Assembly: GCA_027449965.1 (NCBI GenBank)
Contig: DAIDKP010000027.1
Coordinates: forward strand, 1-64,000
DNA from: Acidobacteriaceae bacterium
GTDB lineage: Bacteria; Acidobacteriota; Terriglobia; Terriglobales; Acidobacteriaceae
Reading direction: 5' to 3'
DNA: 64,000 nt
The translations under genes and the position numbers were made by a program. Shown one piece after another: positions 36,099-45,300 of the stretch. Numbering within the stretch: the first letter of the stretch is position 1; each line of letters starts with the position of its first letter. The notes beneath the pieces were generated by a model that saw nothing but the letters and a program-made list of their open reading frames with translations, had not been told where the DNA came from and ran no database searches.

Positions 36099-36115
36099 GG
36101 GAGGGAAATCCTCCC
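36099..36115 (+). promoter_or_regulatory. Short hairpin between the aminotransferase and the HTH-SerA frame
   Basis: GGGAGG (36099-36104) pairs with CCTCCC (36110-36115) around GAAAT. It lies 30 bases before the ATG at 36145. Function unknown; a CCCTCC copy upstream (36081-36086) could compete for the same arm. Confidence 0.35.
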
Positions 36116-36144
36116 TTCGCGGAAACCGTGCCCCGGAGAAATCC

Positions 36145-37971
36145 ATGCCCGAACTCACCTTCGCTGAAAAGCTCATCCTCGCCCGTCGTCAGCTCGGCCT
36201 TTACCAGTACCAGATGGCCGAAAAGCTCGGCGTACATCCCAACTCCATCTGGAAATACGAGCGCAGCGAGGGTCGTCCGCAACCCTCCGTCGTCCGCCTC
36301 TTTGAGCTTTTCTGCGAACAGAACCAGATCCGCTTCGACGCTTACACCGCCGACACCGCGAAAGGAACTCCCATGAAGATCGTCCTCGCTGAAAAACTCT
36401 CCCCCGCCACGCTCGCCGTCCTCGCCGAGGAGCCGGACTGGAACATCCTCACGCCAGATCAGGTCGCCGCGCTCGACGGTGGTCTGCCCGCGGCTCTCGC
36501 AGATGCCGACGCGCTCATCGTCCGCTCCGCCGTACAGGCCGACGACGCCCTGCTCAGCCACGCCCCGCGCCTGCGCGTCATCGGTCGCGCCGGTGTCGGC
36601 GTGGACAACATTGACACTGACGCCGCCACCCGTCGCGGCATCGTCGTCATGAACACCCCCGGTGCCAACGCCGTCGCCGTCGCCGAGCTCACCCTCGCCA
36701 TGATGATCGCGCTCGCCCGCAAGCTCGCCATCGCCAACGCCTCGCTCCACGCCGGCAAATGGGAGAAGAAATCCCTGCAAGGCACCGAGCTGCGCGGCAA
36801 AACTCTCGCCATCCTCGGCCTCGGTCGCATCGGCCTCGAGGTCGCCCGTCGCGCCCGCGCCTTCGGCATGGAACTCGTCGGCCACGATCCCTTCGTCTCG
36901 CCCGCCGTCGCCCGCGAAACCGGCATCCGCCTCGTCACCCTTGAAGAACTCTTCCAGGCAGCCGACTACCTCACGCTACACGTCGGCCTCACGCCGCAAA
37001 CTCAGGGCATCATCAACCCGCGCACCCTCGCCACCATGAAAAAAGGCGTGCGCATCCTCAACTGTGCGCGCGGCGAACTTATCGAAGAAGCTGCGCTCGC
37101 CGACGCGCTCACCTCCGGCCACGTCGCCGGTGCCGCGCTCGATGTCTTCGCCTCGGAGCCGCTCAAAGACTCGCCATTCTTCGCCATGCCCAACGTCCTG
37201 CTCACGCCTCACATCGCCGGTTCCACCGACGAAGCGCAGGAGGCCGTCGGCATTCAGATCGCCCGCCAGGTCCGCGATTATCTTCGCCTCGGCGTCGTCC
37301 AGAACGCCGTCAACGTCACCTCGCTCACCCACGAGGAGTACGTCCAGCTCGCGCCCTTCATCGAACTCGCCGACCGTCTCGGCCAATTCCTCTCTCAGGC
37401 CGCCACGCGCAGCATCGAGAGCATCGAACTCACCTACTCCGGCCTGCTCGCCGAGAGCAAAACCGAACTGCTCCGCAACGCCGCCATCGCCGGCCTGCTC
37501 ACCGGCTCGGAAAACGTCAACCGCATCAACGCCGCCGCCCTCGCCGCCGAGCGCGGCATACGCCTCCACGAGGAGCAGCAATCCTCCGCACGCGGAGCCG
37601 ACGCGCTCCGCATCACCATCCGCGACGCACACGGCTCCAGCACCGTCGTCGGCACCGTCCTCCACGGTGAGCAAACGCGACTCATCGAACTCGACGGCCT
37701 CGACCTCGAATCCCCGCTCGAAGGCACTCTGCTCGTCTGCCGCAACCGCGACGTGCCCGGCGTCATCGGCAACATCGGCACCGTCCTCGGCCACCAGGGC
37801 GTCAACATCGCCAACTTCGCCCTCGGTCGCGAGCACCGCGCGTCCGGCGCGGGCGCACCCGTCAAAGCGCTCTCCGTCGTACAGATCGATGAACCCGTCG
37901 CCCCCACTCTGCTCGACGAACTGGCCAAAGTCCCCAACCTGCTCGAAGCCCGCCTCGTCCGACTGAGTTAG
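36145..37971 (+). CDS. serA: XRE helix-turn-helix domain in one frame with D-3-phosphoglycerate dehydrogenase (SerA)
   Basis: SerA oxidises 3-phosphoglycerate in the first step of serine synthesis. From ATG 36373 the 532-residue part is a full long-form SerA: substrate domain, NAD-binding LGLGRIGLEVA (G149-x-G-x2-G154), active-site NCARGELIEE, SEPL and LTPHIAGST, an intervening domain and a C-terminal ACT domain (RNRDVPGVIGNIGTVLGHQGVNIANF). Without any stop, the frame continues upstream to ATG 36145 (RBS CCGGAGAAATCC), adding 76 residues with an XRE HTH (LGLYQYQMAEKLGVHPNSIWKYE). A good internal site (AAAGGAACTCCC) precedes 36373. So either a fusion protein of 608 residues, a normal SerA, or both may be made. 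Confidence 0.93.
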   Translation: MPELTFAEKLILARRQLGLYQYQMAEKLGVHPNSIWKYERSEGRPQPSVVRLFELFCEQNQIRFDAYTADTAKGTPMKIVLAEKLSPATLAVLAEEPDWNILTPDQVAALDGGLPAALADADALIVRSAVQADDALLSHAPRLRVIGRAGVGVDNIDTDAATRRGIVVMNTPGANAVAVAELTLAMMIALARKLAIANASLHAGKWEKKSLQGTELRGKTLAILGLGRIGLEVARRARAFGMELVGHDPFVSPAVARETGIRLVTLEELFQAADYLTLHVGLTPQTQGIINPRTLATMKKGVRILNCARGELIEEAALADALTSGHVAGAALDVFASEPLKDSPFFAMPNVLLTPHIAGSTDEAQEAVGIQIARQVRDYLRLGVVQNAVNVTSLTHEEYVQLAPFIELADRLGQFLSQAATRSIESIELTYSGLLAESKTELLRNAAIAGLLTGSENVNRINAAALAAERGIRLHEEQQSSARGADALRITIRDAHGSSTVVGTVLHGEQTRLIELDGLDLESPLEGTLLVCRNRDVPGVIGNIGTVLGHQGVNIANFALGREHRASGAGAPVKALSVVQIDEPVAPTLLDELAKVPNLLEARLVRLS

Positions 37972-38010
37972 CTCTCGCTCGGCCAAACCAACCGACCACC
38001 AGCAACAGAA

Positions 38011-38039
38011 CAGCCGCCGGAGTCCTCGCCCGGCGGCTG
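38011..38039 (+). terminator. Terminator after serA
   Basis: CAGCCGCCGG (38011-38020) pairs perfectly with CCGGCGGCTG (38030-38039) across nine bases; CTTCGTTTTCC follows on the plus strand. It separates serA from the convergent phosphohexomutase gene. Confidence 0.75.
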
Positions 38040-38068
38040 CTTCGTTTTCCAGCTTCTGTCCGCGTGTC

Positions 38069-39517
38069 TCACCCGCGCAGCGCAAACTCCCGCCCAGCCT
38101 CCAGCAGCTTCTCCACCGACTCCCGCGAGCAGCTTTCGCAGTAGACGCGCATCAGCGGCTCGGTCCCGCTCGCCCGCAGCAGCAGCCACGTTTCCGCTGC
38201 GCGCGGCTTCGCTGCCGCCTCCGGATTGCGCAGGAAAAACTTCACCCCGTCCATCGTCTCCACGCGCTCAATCTCCATGCCCGCAAACGCAGCCTCGCCC
38301 GCACGCAGCGCGCGCGCCCGCTCCACTGCGCTCCGCTTCACTTCCTCGCTCAGATGCAGATCGATCCGCCCATACTGGTGCTCGCCATACTCGGCCTGCA
38401 ACTCGCTCACCAGCTCGCCCAGCGTCTTGCCTTCCTCGGCCATCACATTCGCCAGCAACAGCGCATTCAGAATTCCATCCCGCTCCGGCAAGTGCCGCTG
38501 AAATCCAATCCCACCCGACTCCTCGCCGCCCATCACAATCTCACCCGCCAGCATGTAGTCCACCACATACTTGAACCCGATCCCATGCTCATGCAGCCTG
38601 CGTCCATGCCGCTCGCAGATCCGATCCAGCATCTTCGTCGTATTGAACGCACGCGTCACATCGCCCGCCCATCCTCGCCGTTTCAGAACCCACTCCAGCA
38701 GCACGCTGTAAATCTTGTGCGGGTCCACAAAATTCCCATGCTCATCCGTCGCGCCAATCCTGTCCGCGTCCCCATCCGTACACAATCCCGCATCGCACCC
38801 GTGCTCGACCACCGCCTCGCCCAGCGCGCGAATATGCGGCTCGATAGGCTCCGGATGCACGCCTCCAAACAGCGGATCCACATCGCCGCGAATCTGAACA
38901 TACTCCACTCCAATGCGATCAAAAATCCCCGCAATCAGCCGCCGCCCCGCGCCATGCATCGAGTCAATCGCAAACCGCCGCCCGCAGCGCGCAATCGCGT
39001 CCAGATCGACAAATTTCTCGACAGCCCGCATATACGGCGCAATGAAATCCACGCGCTCGATTTGTCCCGCCTGCGCCGCTCGCGCGACCGGCTCGCCCAG
39101 CCGCGCTTCAATCGCGCGTATGATCTCCGGACTCCCCGACCCGCCGTACCATGCCTTATATTTCATCCCGTTCCACTGGCACGGATTGTGCGACGACGTA
39201 ATCATCACTCCGCCCGCAGCGCCGCGATCCCTCACCGCCATCGACAGCGCCGGCGTCGGCGTCACTGCGTCAGCGAGTGCCACGGCAATCCCCGCCGCGC
39301 TCAGCTCCTCGGCGCACGCCAGCGCAAACTGCGCCGACAGAAATCGCGAATCATACGCAACGCAAACCCCGCGTCCCGCCTGCTCGCGCGGGTCGTCACT
39401 CGCCAGCAGATACGCCGCAATCGCACGCGCCGCCACGCGAACATTGGCAAACGTAAAATCCTCGGCCATCACGCCGCGCCAGCCATCCGTGCCAAACCGT
39501 ATCGTCGCCTGTTCCAT
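38069..39517 (-). CDS. Phosphoglucomutase/phosphomannomutase family protein
   Basis: Alpha-D-phosphohexomutase, interconverting 1- and 6-phosphates of glucose or mannose. The 482-residue product has all four loops: phosphoserine S109 in TSSHNP, metal loop CTDGDADR, sugar loop GGEESGG and phosphate loop RASGTEP. It follows galU after 42 bases on the same strand, so together they probably turn glucose-6-phosphate into UDP-glucose, the donor used by OtsA and cell-surface sugars. Precise sugar specificity not decided. Confidence 0.93.
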   Translation of the reverse strand: MEQATIRFGTDGWRGVMAEDFTFANVRVAARAIAAYLLASDDPREQAGRGVCVAYDSRFLSAQFALACAEELSAAGIAVALADAVTPTPALSMAVRDRGAAGGVMITSSHNPCQWNGMKYKAWYGGSGSPEIIRAIEARLGEPVARAAQAGQIERVDFIAPYMRAVEKFVDLDAIARCGRRFAIDSMHGAGRRLIAGIFDRIGVEYVQIRGDVDPLFGGVHPEPIEPHIRALGEAVVEHGCDAGLCTDGDADRIGATDEHGNFVDPHKIYSVLLEWVLKRRGWAGDVTRAFNTTKMLDRICERHGRRLHEHGIGFKYVVDYMLAGEIVMGGEESGGIGFQRHLPERDGILNALLLANVMAEEGKTLGELVSELQAEYGEHQYGRIDLHLSEEVKRSAVERARALRAGEAAFAGMEIERVETMDGVKFFLRNPEAAAKPRAAETWLLLRASGTEPLMRVYCESCSRESVEKLLEAGREFALRG

Positions 39518-39559
39518 CCTCAGCCTGTCCTTGTGCTCTTCGTGTTTCTCTTCGCCAGT

Positions 39560-40435
39560 TCAGATCGGCAGATTCCGCAGATACGCGCGAAACCGCTCGC
39601 CAAACTCCTCGCGCTTCAGCGCAAACTCCACCGTCGCCTGCAACATTCCAAACTTGTCGCCCGCGTCGAATCGCCTGCCCTCGAACGTGTACCCATACAC
39701 TTTTTCCGTCGCCAGCAGCGCCAGAATTCCATCCGTCAGCTGCAATTCGCCGCCAGCGCCAAATCCCGTTCGCTCCAGCGTCTCGAAAATTCCCGGCGTC
39801 AGAATGTACCGCCCGATAATCGCCTGCTTCGACGGCGCTTCTTCAAACTTCGGCTTCTCCACCATCCCCGTGCAATCGTAGAGCCGCTCATTCGTCGCGT
39901 CCTGCGCGCCCGCCAACACGCCATACGCGCTGATCGACGGCCCTTCAATCGTCATCGTCGCCAACACCGACGCCTGCCGCTCGTTATACACGTCCATCAT
40001 CTGCGCAATGCACGGTCGCGGCGCATCAATCACATCATCCGGCAGGATCACCGCAAACGGCTCATCGCCCACCAGTTGCTTCGCACACAGCACCGCATGA
40101 CCCAGACCCATCGGCTCCTTCTGCCTCACGTAGCTCACGCGCGCCAACGACGAAACCTTGCGCGAAATCTCCAGCAACTCGCGCTTGCCCTTGCGCTCCA
40201 GCGTCGCGTCCAGCTCGAAGCTCACGTCAAAGTGATCCTCCATCGCGCCCTTCCCGCGACCCGTCACAAAGATGACATGCTCAATCCCCGACGCAACCGC
40301 CTCTTCCACGCCGTACTGGATGATCGGCTTGTCCACCAGCGCCAGCATCTCCTTGGGAATCACCTTCGTCGCCGGCAGAAATCGCGTGCCCAGTCCGCCT
40401 GCCGGAAACACCGCCGTTCTCACTCGCTTGCTCAT
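39560..40435 (-). CDS. galU: UTP-glucose-1-phosphate uridylyltransferase
   Basis: Makes UDP-glucose from UTP and glucose-1-phosphate. The 291-residue product begins RVRTAVFPAGGLGTRFLPATKVIPKEMLALVDKPIIQYGVEEA, the classic GalU nucleotide-binding start, and has EPFAVILPDDVID and GMVEKPKFEEAPS. Good RBS (AAGGAGAGCAG). Forms an operon with the phosphohexomutase gene. Confidence 0.96.
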   Translation of the reverse strand: MSKRVRTAVFPAGGLGTRFLPATKVIPKEMLALVDKPIIQYGVEEAVASGIEHVIFVTGRGKGAMEDHFDVSFELDATLERKGKRELLEISRKVSSLARVSYVRQKEPMGLGHAVLCAKQLVGDEPFAVILPDDVIDAPRPCIAQMMDVYNERQASVLATMTIEGPSISAYGVLAGAQDATNERLYDCTGMVEKPKFEEAPSKQAIIGRYILTPGIFETLERTGFGAGGELQLTDGILALLATEKVYGYTFEGRRFDAGDKFGMLQATVEFALKREEFGERFRAYLRNLPI

Positions 40436-40474
40436 CGTCTGCTCTCCTTTTTCTTCGCGCTCGTTCTCGTCTCA

Positions 40475-40512
40475 GCAACGTCGTGCCCGCAACGTCATCT
40501 CTGCAACGTCGT
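40475..40512. repeat. Three 10-base direct repeats at exact 14-base spacing
   Basis: GCAACGTCGT (40475-40484), GCAACGTCAT (40489-40498) and GCAACGTCGT (40503-40512) sit in the short galU-DUF885 gap; the last touches the DUF885 stop codon. The four-base linkers differ, so the repeat looks partly decayed or selected at the decamer only. Possible protein-binding array or simple slippage product. Confidence 0.6.
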
Positions 40513-42305
40513 CACAGCGTCGGCGAATCATCCCCCAGCATCGCCTCGCGGACGATCTTTATCGGCGGAAATCCCTGCGCCAGAAACGCGTCGTGAAACT
40601 TCTCTAGTGAAAACGCTGCGCCTTCCTTTTTCATCAGGTCGCTGCGCAGCTTCAGAATCTCCAGCTTGCCCAGCGTGTAGTAGAGATACGTCCCATCCGC
40701 CGTCCCGCGCTTCGTCTCCACCACCGCCGTCTCGTGCGACTGGTAGCCCTCGTGCTCAAAGAACGCCATCGCCTGGTCCATCGTCATCGACCCGGTATGC
40801 ATCTCGATCCCCACCACAAATCGCGCATCGCGCAGCAGCGCATCCTGCAACTGTCCCAGCCGCAGCAGCTTCGCCTCGCGCTCCGTCTTCGCGCCCTCGC
40901 CCGGCTGTCCATAGCCCTCGTCCAGCATCATCTGCTCGCAATAGTGCGCCCAGCCTTCTGCGTTCGACGACGCGCCCAGCAGCTTCCTCACGCGGCTCGG
41001 AGCCTTCGGCACCCATAGGAACTGCACATAGTGGCCCGGATATGCCTCATGCACCGCCGTGCTCACCACCGTGCCCACGTTGAACGAATGCATATAGCTC
41101 TCCACCTGCGCCGGCGTCATGCTCTTGTCCGGCAGCGTCACGTTGAAATACGCCTCCGTCGCATGCGTCTCAAACGGTCCCGGCGTATCCATCGAGGCAA
41201 ACGTCGTCGCCCGCATGAATGGCGGCGTCTCCTCCACAATCGGCCTCACCTCCGATGGAATCGTCACAATGTGCCGCGACTGGATAAACCCGATCAGCCC
41301 GCTGAAGGTATCGCGAAAACTCTGCAACAACTGGTCCGGCGCCGGATGGTCCGCGCCCAGCTCTTCCAGCACGGCGCGCGCGTCCTTCGTCGGCTCCACT
41401 TCCTTCGCCAGCGCGTTGAACGCCGCCTGATTCTTCTTCAAATCCGCCCTGCCAATCGCCAGCAACCGCGGCAGCGGAATATCCACCATCTCGTCATACG
41501 CGAGCTTCCGCCGAAACGTCTCCGCGCCCCAGCGAAAATCCCCATTCGACCGCGGCAGCAAATCCGTCTTCAGCCACTGCTCATACTGCTCCAGCGCCGC
41601 AATCAGCGCCGCATTCGACTGTGCAAACTCCGCGCGCACCGTCGCGTCCTGTGCGCCCGCGAACGCCGCCGGCACATCGTGCTCAAAAAAGCTGACAATC
41701 CCCGGCAACTGCTCAATCGCAATCTCCGTATACACACGCGGCGCATCCGTCAGGTTCACGCGCGCCTGTCCCAGCAGCGCCAGCGACTGCTTCTCGCGCT
41801 CCACCACCGAGCGCAGCCGCTCATCGGGCGAAGCAAAATTCCGCTCCATCAGCGAGAAAACGCCATTCGAAATCGTGCTCGAATACGCATCCGCATCCTT
41901 CTGCCACGGACGAATCGTCTCCAGCGTCAGCAGCCGCGACGCAATGCTCGCCAGCACCAGCTCGCGATCCGCGCGCGTCGGCTGGTCCAGCCCCGCTGGC
42001 GCAATCGCCGTCACCTGCTGCTTCGCCCGGTGCAGCGCCGCAATCTCCGCCGCGCGATTAGCCGCGGAAAAATCCTCCAGCTTCACGTCGTACTGGTGAT
42101 AACCGGCCAGCGTACCGTTCGTCGGCTGAAAGGGAAAATACACCTCGTCGAAATACGCATCGGAGGCGCGCAGGAACGTCTGCTTCGCCTGTTCGCTCTG
42201 CGCCTGCCTATTCTGCGCCATCGCCACTCCCGTCATCATCACGCCTGTCATGATCAAGCCCGCCACACACCCGGCCAATATCCGTCGTTTCAATTCCAGC
42301 CTCAT
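40512..42305 (-). CDS. Exported DUF885-family protein, probable zinc peptidase
   Basis: The 597-residue product has a signal peptide (CVAGLIMTGVMMTGVAMAQ) and the DUF885 core: TAVHEAYPGHYVQF (an HExxxGH-like zinc-binding pattern) followed by SSNAEGWAHYCEQMMLDEGYG with a further Glu. The family is predicted metallopeptidase-like; substrates are mostly unknown. Lies downstream of mfd (36 bases) on the same strand and before galU. Confidence 0.88.
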   Translation of the reverse strand: MRLELKRRILAGCVAGLIMTGVMMTGVAMAQNRQAQSEQAKQTFLRASDAYFDEVYFPFQPTNGTLAGYHQYDVKLEDFSAANRAAEIAALHRAKQQVTAIAPAGLDQPTRADRELVLASIASRLLTLETIRPWQKDADAYSSTISNGVFSLMERNFASPDERLRSVVEREKQSLALLGQARVNLTDAPRVYTEIAIEQLPGIVSFFEHDVPAAFAGAQDATVRAEFAQSNAALIAALEQYEQWLKTDLLPRSNGDFRWGAETFRRKLAYDEMVDIPLPRLLAIGRADLKKNQAAFNALAKEVEPTKDARAVLEELGADHPAPDQLLQSFRDTFSGLIGFIQSRHIVTIPSEVRPIVEETPPFMRATTFASMDTPGPFETHATEAYFNVTLPDKSMTPAQVESYMHSFNVGTVVSTAVHEAYPGHYVQFLWVPKAPSRVRKLLGASSNAEGWAHYCEQMMLDEGYGQPGEGAKTEREAKLLRLGQLQDALLRDARFVVGIEMHTGSMTMDQAMAFFEHEGYQSHETAVVETKRGTADGTYLYYTLGKLEILKLRSDLMKKEGAAFSLEKFHDAFLAQGFPPIKIVREAMLGDDSPTL

Positions 42306-42341
42306 CTCGCGTCCTCAGCTTCACTCATCATTGTCCGCTGT

Positions 42342-45300
42342 TCAAGCCGTCACAGCTTCCGCGCGAATGCTCTCCAGCAGCGCGCGCGCCTCGTTCATCA
42401 CGCCGCCGACATCGCCCGTTGCCAGCGGATACTTCAAGACTCCCTGCGGTGTAAACTGCGCGCCGCGTCGCGCCCTGCGTCCAACCTCGTGCATCAGACG
42501 CTCGGCGTCCACCGTCGCATGCTCGGTGAATCGCAAATGCAGAAAATCCCGCTTGCGATCCATCTGCGCCACGCCCATCTGCTCGCACAGTACGCGCAGA
42601 CTCGCCGCCTCCAGCAGCGCTGCGGCATGCGCGGGCAGCGGCCCATATCGATCCACCATCTCCGCGCGAATCTCCTCAACATCCTTCGCGCTCCCCGCTC
42701 CGGCAATCTTCTTGTAGAGCCGCAGCCGCTGATTCTCCTCGCTCACATACTCCTCGTCGATGCGCAGCGCAATCCCCAGGCTGAGTTGCGTCGTCGCGCG
42801 CGTCTGTTCCTGCTCGCCCTTCAGTTTTTTCACGGCGTCTTCCAGCATCGACGTATACAACTCAAATCCAACCGCCTCGATATGTCCGCTCTGCTCGCCG
42901 CCCAGCAGATTTCCCGCACCGCGCAGCTCCAGGTCCAGCGCCGCAATCTTGAATCCCGCGCCCAGGTCGCTGAATTCCTTCAGCGCCGCCAGCCGCCTGC
43001 GCGCAATCTCCGTCAGCTCGCGCTCCGGCGGAATCATCAAATACGCATACGCGCGCCTGTTCGACCGTCCCACCCGCCCGCGCAGTTGATACAGCTCGCT
43101 CAGCCCGTGCCTGTCCGCGCGATTGATCAGAATCGTATTCGCCAGCGGTATATCCAGCCCATTCTCAATAATCGAAGTCGCCACCAGCACATCAAACTCG
43201 TGCCGCATAAACGCCAGCATCACCCGTTCCAGATCGCTCTCGCCCATCTGCCCATGCGCCACCACCACGCGCGCCGCCGGCACCAGCTCCTGAATCAGCA
43301 TCCCGATCTCGTAAATGCTCTCCACGCGATTATGCACAAAATACACCTGCCCGCCGCGCTCCAGCTCCAGCTCCACCGCCGACCGCACCAGCTTCTCGTC
43401 AAACTTCGCCACCACCGTCTGGATCGCCATCCTGTCTTTCGGCGGCGTCTCAATCACACTCATGTCCCGCAGCCCCACCAGCGACATATGCAGCGTACGC
43501 GGAATCGGCGTCGCGCTCATCGCCAGCACATCAATCGCGCGCCGCATCTCCTTCAGCCGCTCCTTGTGCTTCACGCCAAACCGCTGCTCCTCGTCCACAA
43601 TCAGCAGCCCCAGGTCCTGAAACTGAATATCCTTGGACAACAGCCGATGCGTGCCGATCAGGATGTCCACCTTGCCCGTCGAAACCCGCTCCAGCACTGC
43701 CTTCTGCTCCTTCGGCGTGCGAAACCGCGAGATCATCTCCACCGTAATCGGAAACTGCGCAAACCGCTTCTTGAACGTCTCAAAATGCTGGAAGCAGAGA
43801 ATCGTTGTCGGCGTCAGCACGGCCACCTGCTTGCCGTCCTGCACGGCCTTGAACGCAGCGCGCATCGCCACCTCGGTTTTGCCATAGCCCACGTCGCCGC
43901 ACAGCAGCCGATCCATCGGTCGCTCTGACTCCATGTCGCGCTTGATATCCTCAATCGCGTTCAACTGGTCGTCGGTCTCCGTGTAATCAAACGCCTCCTC
44001 GAACTCGCGCTGAAACTCATTGTCCGCGCTGAAGACATGGCCCCTTGCAGCGTGCCGCTCCGCATAGAGCTTCAGCAGGTCGTCGGCCATGTCGGCCATC
44101 GCCTTCTTCACCCGCGCCTTCGTCTTCGCCCACTGCTGCGAACCCAGTTTGTTCAGCTCCGGAGCGGGTCCGGCGTCGGTCGAGCGATATTTCTGGATCA
44201 GGTCCAGTCGCGTCAGCGGCACATAGAGTCGCGCCTGCTCGGCAAACTCCAGCACCATGAACTCCACACGCATCCCGTCCTGCTCAATCTCCTTCAGTCC
44301 CTGATACCGCGCGATCCCGTGCTCCACATGCACCACATAATCGCCCACCGTCAGGTCGCGAAAATCCGAAACAAACGCCGCCGTCTTCGACTTCCTCGGC
44401 TCCATCCGCGCCTGCACGTCCATCTCGTCGCTGATGTCGTTGGCCCCGAAGATCGTCAGCCGCGTCTCGCCCACATGCACACCCGCTGCAAGCTGCGCCC
44501 GCACAATCACCGGCACGCGCAGATCGCCCGCCAGGTGGCTCGTTTCGTCATACAGCGTCTCGCTGCCCGCGTGCGGATTCCGGCTCCCGATCCGATACGG
44601 AATCTCGTACTCGCGCAACATCGTCGCCACGCGTTCCACCTCGCCCTGGTGTGGCACAGCGATTACGGTTCGTTGATGCTGGTCCATCAGGCCGCGCACC
44701 TGTTCAATAAAGGCAGGTATCGAACCATGAAATCGTAGGGTAGGACGCGTGGAGAACTCGACTTCACCCAACGTCGTATCCGCATCCAGAATATCCACAG
44801 CCCCCAGTTGATCCAGATCCAGTCCGGGATGTGAGCCAAGAATCCCTTGCAGAATCTCCGGGCGGATATAAATATCCTCAGGGCGAATCAGCGCACCCAT
44901 TCCGGACCGCTCATGCCGCTGCTCTACCTTATTCCACCAGCGCTCGATCTGGTTGCGCACCATCGCAGGCTCTTCGACAAACAACGTGCAGCGCGGCAAC
45001 AGACGCGTTAGATACGTTTCTGCTCCATCAATCGGGGCAAAAAACTCCCAGCCAGGAAAAATCGTCGCGCCCTGCAGCTCCAGCGCATCGGCTAACTCGG
45101 CGTCGTCGCCACCGGCCACGCGCTCACGGCTCAGCCGCGCATGTACCGCCGCCAACATCTTTTCTGTTGCCGGAGTCTCCGTCAGCGGCAGCAGCAACAC
45201 CTCATCCAACTGGCTTGCCGAACGCTGTGTCTCCGGATCAAAAGTTCGCAGCGACTCAATCTCGTCGCCAAAAAAATCGACGCGCACGGGCCGTTCCGAC

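Noticed and set aside
38354-41083. A 909-codon open frame on the plus strand
   Set aside because: It runs antisense to phosphohexomutase, galU and the DUF885 gene, is full of Arg/His/Pro/Gln, and results from strong codon bias on the other strand.
41031-43928. A 965-codon open frame on the plus strand
   Set aside because: Antisense to DUF885 and mfd, both clearly conserved genes; same composition artefact.
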